Shown: piece after piece, positions 44,269-52,727 of the stretch
Position numbering within the stretch: position 1 is the first letter of the stretch
Layout: each line of letters starts with the position of its first letter
Assembly (NCBI RefSeq): GCF_029369745.1
Contig: NZ_CP120210.1
Span: forward strand, 7,006,001 to 7,070,000
DNA from: Amycolatopsis sp. QT-25
Lineage (GTDB): Bacteria > Actinomycetota > Actinomycetes > Mycobacteriales > Pseudonocardiaceae
Length of the DNA stretch: 64,000 nt
Direction of reading: 5' to 3'
Translations under genes and position numbers: made by a program
Notes under the pieces: model-generated
Databases searched by the model: none
Told to the model about the DNA's origin: nothing
Seen by the model: only the letters and a program-made list of their open reading frames with translations

Positions 44269-44521
44269 CAAAGAGAGCCGGGTGGGCAAGGTGGCAGCCG
44301 AGGGGACCTCCGACGTCCGGGAGTCCGCACGGTCGCCAGTCCGGGGCCGAATTGCGGGAGGGTGACGGTCCGCGCCCGGACACGACACGTTCGCCCTCCG
44401 GCTCAACGACCTTCTCCATCGCTCACGACCCCCTCGCGAACGACACCGATCAGCCAAGTGGGGCACAGTTGCCCATCACGTCACCTTCGACCATCAGCCG
44501 AGCGAAGAGGAGGATGTGTCC

Positions 44522-45118
44522 GTGCCGAAGATCGTCGACCGGGCCGAACGCCGCCGGGAAATCGCCGGCGCCCTCCTGCGCATCGTCGCGCGCGAAGGCG
44601 TCGAGGCCGTGAGCGTGCGCTCGGTCGCCGTCGAAGCCGGGGTATCCGCGGGTGCGGTGCAGAAGTACTTCTCCACCAAGGAAGATCTGTTCCGCTTCGC
44701 CCTCGACATGACCAGCGAGTTCCTGGAGCAACGCTGGCAGAACCTCGATCGGTCCGGGAATCCGCTCGACCTGTTGCTGCGCCTGCTGATCGAAGCGATG
44801 CCGCTCGACGAGCAGCGCCGCGCGGAGGTGATCGTCGTCAACGCCTTCACCGCCCGCGCCGCCGTCCGGCCTTCATGGGCCGAGTTCGTCCGCACCGGCT
44901 ACGACGAACTGCAGGAACTCACGACGCGGTACCTCAGGGAGGCGCAAACGTCCGGCCATGTCCGCGACGACCTCGCGGCGAGCGACCTGGCCGATGCCGT
45001 CCTCGCCCTGTCGGACGGCTTCGCGAACCGAATGCTCACCTCCGCCGATCCGGCTGCCCTCCTGCCCTCCCTCGAAACCTCCGTCCACACCCTGCTCGCG
45101 CCCACCCACCGCAATTAG
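44522..45118 (+). CDS. TetR regulator divergent from MFS exporter
   Basis: A 198-residue TetR protein. HTH: RREIAGALLRIVAREGVEAVSVRSVAVEAGVSAGAVQKYFSTKEDLF at about 11-57, with the AcrR-like YFSTKEDL. The start is GTG 44522, fixed by AGGAGG at 44508-44513 (8-bp spacing), rather than GTG 44516, which is too close. The stop TAG lies inside the repeat GCAATTAGTCACC, so the last codons come from the repeat. Target is probably the divergent MFS gene. Confidence 0.85.
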   Translation: MPKIVDRAERRREIAGALLRIVAREGVEAVSVRSVAVEAGVSAGAVQKYFSTKEDLFRFALDMTSEFLEQRWQNLDRSGNPLDLLLRLLIEAMPLDEQRRAEVIVVNAFTARAAVRPSWAEFVRTGYDELQELTTRYLREAQTSGHVRDDLAASDLADAVLALSDGFANRMLTSADPAALLPSLETSVHTLLAPTHRN

Positions 45119-45130
45119 TCACCTACTTGC
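45111..45130 (+). repeat. GCAATT repeat, left boundary of nuclease gene
   Basis: GCAATTAGTCACCTACTTGC, identical to 8788-8807. It contains the TetR stop codon. It is inverted relative to 46127-46146, and the two copies enclose the nuclease-like gene. Confidence 0.85.
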
Positions 45131-45234
45131 GCCGGTGAAGCGAGGTGTCCACAGGCGAGGAGCGTTGTGGACAAGTGAGGCGGAATTGATCTTGAACCGG
45201 GCTCGCCGCCGGACGCGGATGGCATCGTCGGATC

Positions 45235-46134
45235 ATGTCCAGAAGCCACTACGCGGAGGTCGCCGACTTCAACGGTCCCTTCCTGGGCAGCCGCGCCATC
45301 AGCGAAGGTGACATCACCCGCTCACAGCTCCGATCGGGGCCCTACGACCGGCTGTTCCAGAACGTCTACGTCCCCGTCCGCATCCCGCAGGATCATGTGC
45401 TCCGGTGCAAGGCGGCGATCCTCACCGCACCCGCCGGCGCGGTACTGACCGGCTGTTCGGCCGCGACAGTGCGCGGCTTCCCGTTCACCCTCGACAACGA
45501 TCCGGTCGAGTTCGTCGTACCCGAGGAGGAAGGATTCCACTTCCAGCGTGGGATGCCTTTGAAACGATCCAGGTTGATCGGCGAGGATTTCGAGCCGTGG
45601 CGAGACGGCCGCATCGCGAGTCCGCCGCGCATGACCATGGACATCCTGGCCAACACCCGGCTCCGTCGCTCGTTTCCCCGGGTGGTCGGCCTGGTCGACG
45701 CGCTGCTTCATGCCGGATACATCGAACGTGAGCAGCTTGAAAACTACTTCGCGCACCGCCATGACCACGGCATCGTCAGAGCACGGAAAGCGCTGGCGCT
45801 CTCCGACGCGAGAGCCGAATCCATTCCCGAATCCGAGGTCCGGATCTGGCTGCGGATCCACGACATCGAGGCGGAGCCCCAGGTGGAGGTGTATCGCGGT
45901 CGACGGTTCCTCGGACGGCTCGACCTCGCGACCCGGGAGGCGAAACTCGCCATCGAGTACGACGGCGCTTGGCATCTCGAAGGAGAGCAACCCCTCTTCG
46001 ACTCCGAACGACGGGCACTCATGGAAGCCGATGGCTGGACGTTCGTCGTGATCACGAAAGAAGAACTCTATGGTGATCCGAAGGGCGTGGTCGCTCGCGT
46101 CAAGACCGCACTCCGGGCAAGCCGACGCAAGTAG
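45235..46134 (+). CDS. AbiEi-like N-terminus with DUF559 nuclease-like domain
   Basis: A 299-residue protein. Residues 15-50 (ISEGDITRSQLRSGPYDRLFQNVYVPV) resemble the winged-helix of AbiEi-type antitoxins. Residues 195-299 resemble the Vsr-like DUF559 nuclease fold: SEVRIWLRI, VEVYRGRRFLGRLDLATREAKLAIEYDGAWH and EADGWTFVVITKEELYG. Asp at GRLDLA, Glu/Lys in EAKLAIEYDG and Asp in EYDG could form the active site. Function unknown; many actinomycete genomes carry several copies. Its stop is inside the right-hand repeat. Proposed role, if mobile, is inference. Confidence 0.8.
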   Translation: MSRSHYAEVADFNGPFLGSRAISEGDITRSQLRSGPYDRLFQNVYVPVRIPQDHVLRCKAAILTAPAGAVLTGCSAATVRGFPFTLDNDPVEFVVPEEEGFHFQRGMPLKRSRLIGEDFEPWRDGRIASPPRMTMDILANTRLRRSFPRVVGLVDALLHAGYIEREQLENYFAHRHDHGIVRARKALALSDARAESIPESEVRIWLRIHDIEAEPQVEVYRGRRFLGRLDLATREAKLAIEYDGAWHLEGEQPLFDSERRALMEADGWTFVVITKEELYGDPKGVVARVKTALRASRRK

Positions 46135-46146
46135 GTGACCAATTGC
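46127..46146 (-). repeat. GCAATT repeat, right boundary of nuclease gene
   Basis: GCAAGTAGGTGACCAATTGC is the reverse complement of the 45111 copy with one mismatch. It includes the nuclease stop (AAG TAG) and the first codons of the following truncated LuxR frame. Confidence 0.85.
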
Positions 46147-46482
46147 GAAGAGGGAGTGACACCGGCGACAACCGGGTTCAGCCCCGCGGAGCTGGCCGGT
46201 GCGATCCAGGCGGCGTCACGCGGCGAGACGGTTTTGGCGCCTTCGGTCGCCGGGAAGCTGGTGGACCGGGTGCGCGACCCGACGGCACCGCCGTTATCGG
46301 CGCGCGAGATCGAGGTGCTCCGGCTGGTGGCGAGGGGAACCACGAACGCCGACATCGGCCGGACGCTCCACATCGGCGAAGCGACCGTCGAGACCCACCT
46401 GCTCCGGACGTCCGGCGAACTGGACGTTTCGGACCGTACGGCCGCTGTGACCACCGCTATGCGACTGAGCCCGCTCGGGTAG
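46135..46482 (+). pseudogene. N-terminally truncated NarL/LuxR response regulator
   Basis: A 115-residue frame containing FSPAELAGAIQAASRGETVLAP and a LuxR HTH, PLSAREIEVLRLVARGTTNADIGRTLHIGEATVETHLLR, followed by SDRTAAVTTAMRLSPLG. This is the C-terminal half of a NarL-type response regulator. The receiver domain (about 120 residues, with the phospho-Asp) is missing, and the first codons lie inside the repeat at 46127. The N-terminus TNCEEGVTPATTG is not receiver sequence. It is probably a remnant of a deletion at the repeat; a free-standing HTH protein cannot be excluded. Confidence 0.7.
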
Positions 46483-46487
46483 GCAGA

Positions 46488-47843
46488 ATGCGTCTCATGC
46501 TTGCCTCGACCGAATTGGCGCTGCTACGCCGCCTCGCGCACGAGCAATCCTCGTGCCGCGCCCCGTCCATCGTCGCCGCCGTCGTCCGCGACGGCGAAAT
46601 CGCCTGGTCCGGAGGACGCGGACGCGTCGACGGCGAGACACCCGGGGACGACACGCAGTACCGCCTCGGCTCGATCACCAAGACACTCGTCGCGACGGCC
46701 GTCATGCGGCTGCGCGACGAAGGCAAGCTGGACCTCAACGACCCGCTCGAACAGCACCTTCCCGGCACCGCCTTCGGTTCGGCCACCATCGCGCAGCTGC
46801 TCTCCCACACCTCGGGCCTGACCGCGGAATCGCCCGGTTCCTGGTGGGAGCGCACGGCCGGGGCCGACTGGGACGCACTCGTCGAGAGTCTCAAGGACGG
46901 CGCGACACGGTTGCGGCCGGGCAGCAAGTTCCACTACAGCAACGTCGGCTACGGAGTACTCGGCGAGCTGGTCGCCCGGCACCGCGGTCAGTCGTGGCTC
47001 GACGTCGTCCGCGCCGAGATCCTCGGCCCGCTCGGCATGACCAGGACCTCTCCGCATCCCGAAGGCGCGCACGCGAACGGGTTCGCCGTGCACCCCTTCG
47101 CCGACCTCCTCATGCCGGAACCGTCGCCGGACGCGGGCGCGATGGCACCGGCCGGGCAGTTGTGGTCCACGGTCACCGACCTCGCCCGCTGGACGGCGTT
47201 CCTCGGCGGCCACACCGGCGGCGTGCTGAGCGAGCAGACCGTCACGGAGATGCGCGAAATGGTCACGGTGGACGACGGTGACGCCTGGACCACCGGATTC
47301 GGTCTCGGTGTCATGCTGGTCCGCACGGAGGGCAGGCGGCTGGCCGGGCACACCGGATCGATGCCGGGCTTCCTCGCCTGCTCGCTGGTCGACGGAGGCG
47401 CCGGTATCGGCGCCCTGGTGCTGACGAACTCGACAGCGGGCGTCGGCATCACGCAGCTGTGCCTCGACCTGATGAACCTGACCGAACAGCACGAGCCCTC
47501 CATGCCCGCGGAATGGCGACCATCCACGGTGGACCCCAAGTTGCTGGAGCTGACCGGGCTGTGGCACTGGGGCCCGACGCCGTACCACCTGCGGCTGCTC
47601 CCCGGCGGCCTGTTCTCCCTCGCGCCGGCCGACGGTGCCGGCCGCGCGTCGCGGTTCGCGCCGGTCGGCGAAGACACCTGGGTCGGTCTCGACGCCTACT
47701 ACGCGGGCGAAACGCTGCGGGTCGGGCGGGACTCGACGGGGAAGCCGAACCATCTCGACCTCGCGACGTTCATCTTCTCGCGGACGCCGTTCGACCCGGC
47801 CGCGCCGATCCCCGGCGGCGTCGACCCCGACGGCTGGCGCTGA
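46488..47843 (+). CDS. Serine hydrolase, class C beta-lactamase-like
   Basis: A 451-residue penicillin-binding-fold hydrolase. SxxK is SITK (Ser62, Lys65), the second motif is YSN (150-152) in FHYSNVGYG, and the third is HTGSMPG, with His replacing the usual Lys, as in esterase-type members. There is no signal peptide, so it may be cytosolic. Residues 335-451 form a C-terminal lipocalin-like extension (DUF3471-like position). The substrate could be a peptide or ester. ATG 46488 or 46497 are both possible. Confidence 0.86.
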   Translation: MRLMLASTELALLRRLAHEQSSCRAPSIVAAVVRDGEIAWSGGRGRVDGETPGDDTQYRLGSITKTLVATAVMRLRDEGKLDLNDPLEQHLPGTAFGSATIAQLLSHTSGLTAESPGSWWERTAGADWDALVESLKDGATRLRPGSKFHYSNVGYGVLGELVARHRGQSWLDVVRAEILGPLGMTRTSPHPEGAHANGFAVHPFADLLMPEPSPDAGAMAPAGQLWSTVTDLARWTAFLGGHTGGVLSEQTVTEMREMVTVDDGDAWTTGFGLGVMLVRTEGRRLAGHTGSMPGFLACSLVDGGAGIGALVLTNSTAGVGITQLCLDLMNLTEQHEPSMPAEWRPSTVDPKLLELTGLWHWGPTPYHLRLLPGGLFSLAPADGAGRASRFAPVGEDTWVGLDAYYAGETLRVGRDSTGKPNHLDLATFIFSRTPFDPAAPIPGGVDPDGWR

Positions 47844-47857
47844 CCGGTCCAGTGGGT

Positions 47858-47899
47858 CGTGAGTGGCGATTCGGGCCGGAACCCGAATCGCCACTCACG
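47858..47899. terminator. Perfect 18-bp stem terminator
   Basis: Arms 47858-47875 and 47882-47899 (CGTGAGTGGCGATTCGGG) with a 6-nt loop. It sits between the convergent serine hydrolase and small hypothetical genes. The left arm is found as a half-copy at 21673. Confidence 0.88.
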
Positions 47900-47905
47900 A
47901 TCACG

Positions 47906-48223
47906 TCAAGCGGCCGGGGTGTGCCCGACCGCGACGCCGACGGCCGCGCTGAAGTTGCGTGCGATGCGCTTGCCCTCGCCCCAGTCGACGAAGCCGAACT
48001 TCAGGCTCGTCTGGATCGCCAGCCCGGAGCCCTCCTGCGTCCGCTCCACCTTCACGGTGACCGTCTGGCCGTAACTGAGCCAGCCCATCTTGGTCGAGAA
48101 GGTGACGTACCCGGCCGCGGCGTCGTAATAGGGGGCCTGCCCCTTGACCGCGTCGACCCCGTGCGGGAGGGCCTGCCACAACGCCTCGGGGGGCACGGGG
48201 AATCGTTCGTGCACTGTCGCCAT
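47906..48223 (-). CDS. Uncharacterised small protein, possibly START/SRPBCC-like
   Basis: A 105-residue soluble protein, MATVHERFPVPPEALWQALP at the start, then beta-strand-like segments GYVTFSTKMGWLSYGQTVTVKVER and LAIQTSLKFGFVDWGEGKRIA, ending in a helix NFSAAVGVAVG. This is reminiscent of a polyketide-cyclase or SRPBCC half-domain, but not enough to assign. No signal peptide. Gene is divergent from serC. Confidence 0.75.
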   Translation of the reverse strand: MATVHERFPVPPEALWQALPHGVDAVKGQAPYYDAAAGYVTFSTKMGWLSYGQTVTVKVERTQEGSGLAIQTSLKFGFVDWGEGKRIARNFSAAVGVAVGHTPAA

Positions 48224-48338
48224 GAGGCGAGAAGCTACCCGGCGGTCGGCACCGGTGGCAGCCGGTCCGCCCATCCCACATCCCGGACACGCGGCACCGT
48301 CTGTCAGCAGGGCCGTCCCGACCTGAGAGACTGGGCAC

Positions 48339-49475
48339 ATGACCGACGCACCTGAGTTGACCCTCCCTGCGGACCTGAAGCCTGCCGATGGCCGCTTCGG
48401 CTGCGGACCGTCCAAGGTCCGTGACGAGCAGCTCGCCAACCTGGCGAAATCCGGTGCCGCCTACCTCGGCACCTCGCACCGCCAGAAGCCGGTGAAGTCC
48501 CTCGTCGGCCGCGTGCGTGCGGGTCTGTCCGAATTGTTCTCCCTGCCCGAAGGCTACGAAGTGGTCCTCGGCAACGGCGGGACGACCGCGTTCTGGGACG
48601 CCGCCGCGTTCGGGCTCGTGCGGGAGCGGGCGCAGCACTTCACCTACGGCGAGTTCTCCTCGAAGTTCGCCACGGTGACCAAGGGCGCCCCCTTCCTCGC
48701 CGACCCGATCGTCGTCAAGGCCGACCCGGGCAGCGCGCCCGAGATCACCTACGAGGCCGGCGCCGACCTGGTCGGCTGGGCGCACAACGAGACTTCGACC
48801 GGTGTCGCGGTGCCGGTCCGCCGCCCCGAGAACCTCACAGCCAGTGATGGCGCGTTGGTCGCCATCGACGCCACCTCCGGCGCGGGTGGCCTGCCGGTCA
48901 AGGCCGAAGACTTCGACGTCTACTACTTCGCGCCCCAGAAGTCCTTCGCCTCCGACGGTGGCCTTTGGATCGCGCTGGCCTCGCCCGCCGCGGTCGAGCG
49001 CATCGGCGAGATCGGCGCGAGCGACCGTTGGATCCCCGAGTTCCTGTCGCTGACCACCGCGCTCGACAACTCCCGCAAGGACCAGACGTACAACACCCCG
49101 GCGGTGTCGACGCTGTTCCTGCTGGCCGACCAGATCGAGTGGATGAACTCGAACGGCGGCCTCGAGTGGACGACCGCGCGCACGCGCGATTCGTCGACCC
49201 GGCTGTACGAATGGGCCGAGAAGACCGGCTACACGACGCCGTTCGTCAGCGACCCGTCGCTGCGTTCGCAGGTGGTCGGCACCATCGACTTCGCCGACGA
49301 GGTGGACGCCTCGGCGGTCGCGAAGGTGCTGCGCGCCAACGGGATCGTCGACACCGAGCCCTACCGCAAGCTCGGCCGCAACCAGCTGCGCGTCGGCCTG
49401 TTCCCGGCCATCGACCCGGACGACGTCACGAAGCTGACCCAGAGCATCGAGTACGTCGTCGAGCGCCTGGGCTGA
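48339..49475 (+). CDS. serC: Phosphoserine aminotransferase
   Basis: A 378-residue PLP enzyme that transfers an amino group from glutamate to 3-phosphohydroxypyruvate in serine synthesis. Schiff-base Lys201 is in APQKSFASDGG. Other blocks: RFGCGPSKVR (19-28), GTSHRQKPVK (44-53), GNGGTTAFWDAAAFG (78-92) and HNETSTGV (149-156). Length and sequence match the mycobacterial-type SerC. It is upstream of sepH in the same order seen in mycobacteria, as I recall. Confidence 0.95.
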   Translation: MTDAPELTLPADLKPADGRFGCGPSKVRDEQLANLAKSGAAYLGTSHRQKPVKSLVGRVRAGLSELFSLPEGYEVVLGNGGTTAFWDAAAFGLVRERAQHFTYGEFSSKFATVTKGAPFLADPIVVKADPGSAPEITYEAGADLVGWAHNETSTGVAVPVRRPENLTASDGALVAIDATSGAGGLPVKAEDFDVYYFAPQKSFASDGGLWIALASPAAVERIGEIGASDRWIPEFLSLTTALDNSRKDQTYNTPAVSTLFLLADQIEWMNSNGGLEWTTARTRDSSTRLYEWAEKTGYTTPFVSDPSLRSQVVGTIDFADEVDASAVAKVLRANGIVDTEPYRKLGRNQLRVGLFPAIDPDDVTKLTQSIEYVVERLG

Positions 49476-49482
49476 CCTAGCT

Positions 49483-49591
49483 GTCCGTGAAGGCCTCCTT
49501 GAGGGTCCATCCATGCCCTCGCCGCCACCCTCAACGGGGACGCTGCGCGCCACTGCGTGGATTGAAGTCCATCGAGGAGGCCTTCACGGAC
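49483..49591. terminator. 17-bp inverted repeat with 75-nt loop
   Basis: Arms GTCCGTGAAGGCCTCCT (49483-49499) and 49575-49591 are perfect complements. The loop contains the stop of the GT87 gene, and the right arm lies within its last coding codons. The hairpin is just past the serC stop. Confidence 0.75.
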
Positions 49592-50730
49592 TTATGGCAG
49601 ACAGCGGCCAGCGTCAGCAGCAGAAGGCCATACAGCACGTAAGACTCCGTCGCCAGCCACCAGCCGAAGCTCCCGGCCGGCCGCGGCGCGAGCCACATCG
49701 GCGCGATCACGAACAGCGCCACCGTCCCGGCCGCGAGCGCGGCGGAAACGATCGTCCTGGTCCGGATCAGCAGCACGAGGACCGGCACGCACCAGATCCA
49801 GTGGTGCGTCCAGGACACCGGCGAGGCCAGCAGCCCGCCGAGCGCGCACGCCGTCAGCGCGAACACCGGCTCCGCGACGCGCACGATCACGAACGCGGTC
49901 AGCGCGACCACCACCAGCGCGGCCGGCACCCAGACGACGTCTTCCGCCGAGCCGAGTCCGAACCGCGCGAGCAGCCCGCGCAGCGACTGATTGCCCACGT
50001 AGCCGCGATCGCCGATCCGGCCGGTGTCGAAGAGGATGGTCGTCCAGAACTTCGCGGACGCGTCCGGCGCGGCCAGGAACATCAGCGCGCCCGCGCCGAG
50101 GAAGCCGGCCACGACCCGCGCGGCCGAGCGGAAATCCTTGCGGAACAAGAAGAACAGGATGAAGAAGGCCGGGGTCAGCTTGATCGCCGCGGCGACGCCG
50201 ATCAGCAGGCCTTTCGTCCGCGCGCGGCCAGGGAGCAGAGCGTCGAGGACGACCGACAACATCAGCAGGGTGTTGATCTGACCGAAGCCGAGCGTCGAGC
50301 GGACCGGCTCCATGATCCCGCCGACGGCCTGCGCCCCGATCGCCGCCAGTACGGCGATGGCGCGGCCCCGTACCGCGGAACGGTCGGTGAGCGAGCCGTT
50401 GAGCGTCGCGACGAAGAGGTAGACGACGATCCCGCCCGCGATGATCGACGCCAGCCCGACCACCCTCGTGGCCAGCGCGGCGGACAGCAGTGTGCCGGGC
50501 AGGAACACCGCCGCCGCGAACGGTGTGTAGGTGAAGGGCAGCCAGCCCCCGTGCGTCTGCACCCACGTGCCGTACGGGTCGCCCGACTCGACGAGGAGCC
50601 GCGCGCCGCCGAGGTAGACCTCGAGGTCCTGGCCGTCGAACACCTTGGCCGCGAACAGCACACCGACCACGACGGCTTCGAGCGCGAACAACGCCCCCGC
50701 GAGTTTCCGCCCCGCCAATCCCACCAGCAC
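49531..50730 (-). CDS. GT87/DUF2029 polyprenol-phosphate mannosyltransferase-like protein
   Basis: A 399-residue GT-C glycosyltransferase with 10 or so membrane helices. The first external loop carries DLEVYLGGARLLVESGDPYG (about 36-55), with the Asp/Glu motif of PimE-like enzymes, and FTYTPFAAAVFLP. Such enzymes use polyprenyl-phosphate mannose to extend lipomannan or PIM in actinobacteria; the acceptor is unknown here. The last 25 residues are polar and are encoded across the hairpin at 49483-49591, so the true C-terminus may be recent. Confidence 0.85.
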   Translation of the reverse strand: MLVGLAGRKLAGALFALEAVVVGVLFAAKVFDGQDLEVYLGGARLLVESGDPYGTWVQTHGGWLPFTYTPFAAAVFLPGTLLSAALATRVVGLASIIAGGIVVYLFVATLNGSLTDRSAVRGRAIAVLAAIGAQAVGGIMEPVRSTLGFGQINTLLMLSVVLDALLPGRARTKGLLIGVAAAIKLTPAFFILFFLFRKDFRSAARVVAGFLGAGALMFLAAPDASAKFWTTILFDTGRIGDRGYVGNQSLRGLLARFGLGSAEDVVWVPAALVVVALTAFVIVRVAEPVFALTACALGGLLASPVSWTHHWIWCVPVLVLLIRTRTIVSAALAAGTVALFVIAPMWLAPRPAGSFGWWLATESYVLYGLLLLTLAAVCHKSVKASSMDFNPRSGAQRPR

Positions 50731-50753
50731 CCGGCGAGATTACCCACCGCGAC

Positions 50754-50822
50754 CACGCAATTCGGCACCTGGTTGCGGTAGTACGCGATGCGCACTTTCG
50801 CAATCAGGTGCCGAATTGCGTG
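50754..50822. terminator. 24-bp stem hairpin (GCAATT family)
   Basis: Arms 50754-50777 and 50799-50822 pair with one mismatch; the loop is 21 nt. The arm is CACGCAATTCGGCACCTGG plus TTGCG. It lies between the GT87 start and the MacB-like stop, so it most likely terminates the efflux operon. Confidence 0.85.
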
Positions 50823-50823
50823 G

Positions 50824-52044
50824 TCAGGCGAGGGCTTGGGTGGGTGGGAGCCGGGCCGCGCGCATCGCCGGGTAGGCGCCGGCCGCGGCACCGACCAACG
50901 CCGAGACCCCGACCCCGCCGAGCAGCGCGCCGACCGGGAGCACCGCGGGCCAGCCTTGGCTCAGCGCGTATCCGGCCGTCACGAGCACGCCGACCAGCAC
51001 CCCGGCGATCCCGCCGAGCCCGGACAACAGCACCGACTCGGCCAAGAACTGGCCCCTCACCTGCCGTTTCGTCGCGCCGAGCGCGCGGCGGAGACCGATT
51101 TCCCGGCGCCGCTCCAGCACCGAGATCACCATCGTGTTGGCCACCCCGACGCCGCCGACCAGCAACGCCACCCCGCCGAGCCCGAGGAACAACGCGCTGT
51201 AGGTGCTCTCCGTCAGCTTCTGCGCCGCCAGGGCCTCCGACGGCCGACGCACCTCGACCTCGTTCGGCGCCTCCGGGTTCATCGTCTGCGCCAGCACCGA
51301 ACGGACGTTCTCGACCTGGGAGTCCTCCGCCCGGACGTACACGGTGGTCGGATACCCCTCGAAGCCGAGGAGCCGCTTGGCGACGTCCCAGCCGACCAGC
51401 GCCGACCGCTCGATCTCGGGCGCCAGCGGCGTCGGCCCGAGGATGCCGTCCACGGTGAACCACTGACCGCCGACGAACACCTGCGGCGGCTCGGCCGGAT
51501 CGATGTGGTCGATTCCGAGCCGCGCGGCCGCGACCGCCCCCAGCACGGTGACCGGATAGTCGCGGGTCGCGTCACGGAGGAAGCGCCCGGTGCGGACGGC
51601 ACCGCCGATGACGTCGAGGAGATCCGGCGTCGCCGCGTAGACGGAGAGGCCGGACGTCTCGTCCGGGGCGATCTTGTCCGTGCGCCGCACCGTCCCGTCG
51701 GTGGTGCCGGTCGCGGACGCCGCCGTCACCGGGGCGATCCGCTTCGCCATCGGCACCGCGCTGTCCGGCAACGTGGCGTCGCCACCGAACATCGTCTTGC
51801 CCGGACCCGCCGAAAGCAGGTTCGTGCCGAGCGCGGCCAGCCGGTCTTGCAACGCCTTCGCGCCCGACGCCGGGATCGCGAGCACCGCCACCATCGCGGC
51901 GATCCCGATCCCGATGCCGAGCGCGGACAGCACCGCGCGCATCGGCCGGGTCCGCATCCCGTGCGCGCCGAGGTTCAGCACGTCACGCGGGCCGAGCCTG
52001 GCCGGATTCGGCGTCGGCGTCTTGTCGAGGACGGGGGCGCTCAC
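50824..52044 (-). CDS. MacB/FtsX-type ABC permease
   Basis: A 406-residue permease: one N-terminal helix (ALGIGIGIAAMVAVLAIPASG, about 43-63), a periplasmic MacB-PCD-like domain (about 65-275), and three C-terminal helices in the FtsX domain, with VISVLERRREIGLRRALGATKRQV between them. GTG 52044 overlaps the ATPase stop by GTGA. With the ATPase and HlyD-like adaptor it forms a tripartite efflux system of the Gram-positive MacAB type. Substrate unknown. Confidence 0.9.
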   Translation of the reverse strand: MSAPVLDKTPTPNPARLGPRDVLNLGAHGMRTRPMRAVLSALGIGIGIAAMVAVLAIPASGAKALQDRLAALGTNLLSAGPGKTMFGGDATLPDSAVPMAKRIAPVTAASATGTTDGTVRRTDKIAPDETSGLSVYAATPDLLDVIGGAVRTGRFLRDATRDYPVTVLGAVAAARLGIDHIDPAEPPQVFVGGQWFTVDGILGPTPLAPEIERSALVGWDVAKRLLGFEGYPTTVYVRAEDSQVENVRSVLAQTMNPEAPNEVEVRRPSEALAAQKLTESTYSALFLGLGGVALLVGGVGVANTMVISVLERRREIGLRRALGATKRQVRGQFLAESVLLSGLGGIAGVLVGVLVTAGYALSQGWPAVLPVGALLGGVGVSALVGAAAGAYPAMRAARLPPTQALA

Positions 52045-52727
52045 CTCAGCACCCCCGTCCCGGTGTCGAGCCGGATCCGGCCGTCGCGCAGCTCGATCCG
52101 CCGCGGGACGCCCGCCGCGATCTCCCGGTCGTGCGTGATGAGCACGACCGTCGTCCCCTGCGCGCTCAGCGTGGCGAGCAGGGTGAGGATCGCCGCGCCG
52201 TTGCCCGTGTCGAGGTTCCCGGTCGGCTCGTCGGCCAGCAGGATCGACGGCGAGTTGACGACCGCCCGCGCGATCGCCACCCGCTGCCGTTCCCCGCCGG
52301 AGAGCTCGTTCGGGAAATGCCCGGCCCGATGCGCGAGGCCGACGCGGTCGAGCGCGGCCAGCGCCCGTTCGTGCCGTTTCCGCCGCGGCACCCCCGCGTA
52401 CAGCAGTCCCGTCGCGACGTTGTCGACCGCGCTCACCCCCTCGCTGAGGAAGAACTGCTGGAACACGAAGCCGATCCACCGTGAGCGCAACGCGGAAAGC
52501 TTGCGGTCGGGCAGTTTCGCCACGTCGTGCCCGCACAGTTCGATGACGCCGCTGGTCGGCCGGTCGAGGGTGCCCATCAGCTGCAGCAGCGTCGACTTGC
52601 CGGAGCCGGACGGACCGACGATGGCGACCATCTCCCTGTCCTCGATGGACAGTGACACCTCGTGCAGTGCCCGCACCCCGCCGGGATAGGTGCGCGAGGC
52701 GGCGCGCACGTCCAGTACCGGGGTCAT
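52041..52727 (-). CDS. MacB/LolD-type ABC ATPase
   Basis: A 228-residue ATPase. Walker A is GPSGSGKST (38-46), the signature LSGGERQRVAIARA, and Walker B ILLADEPTGNLD with the TGNLD typical of LolD/MacB proteins. A short, single-domain protein without a C-terminal extension. It overlaps the permease (GTGA) and the adaptor (ATGA). Confidence 0.92.
   Translation of the reverse strand: MTPVLDVRAASRTYPGGVRALHEVSLSIEDREMVAIVGPSGSGKSTLLQLMGTLDRPTSGVIELCGHDVAKLPDRKLSALRSRWIGFVFQQFFLSEGVSAVDNVATGLLYAGVPRRKRHERALAALDRVGLAHRAGHFPNELSGGERQRVAIARAVVNSPSILLADEPTGNLDTGNGAAILTLLATLSAQGTTVVLITHDREIAAGVPRRIELRDGRIRLDTGTGVLR

Noticed and set aside
45111..46146. Insertion sequence
   Set aside because: The inverted repeats and gene look like an element, but there is no transposase, DDE or HUH motif and no clear target duplication. 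Reported as a finding instead.
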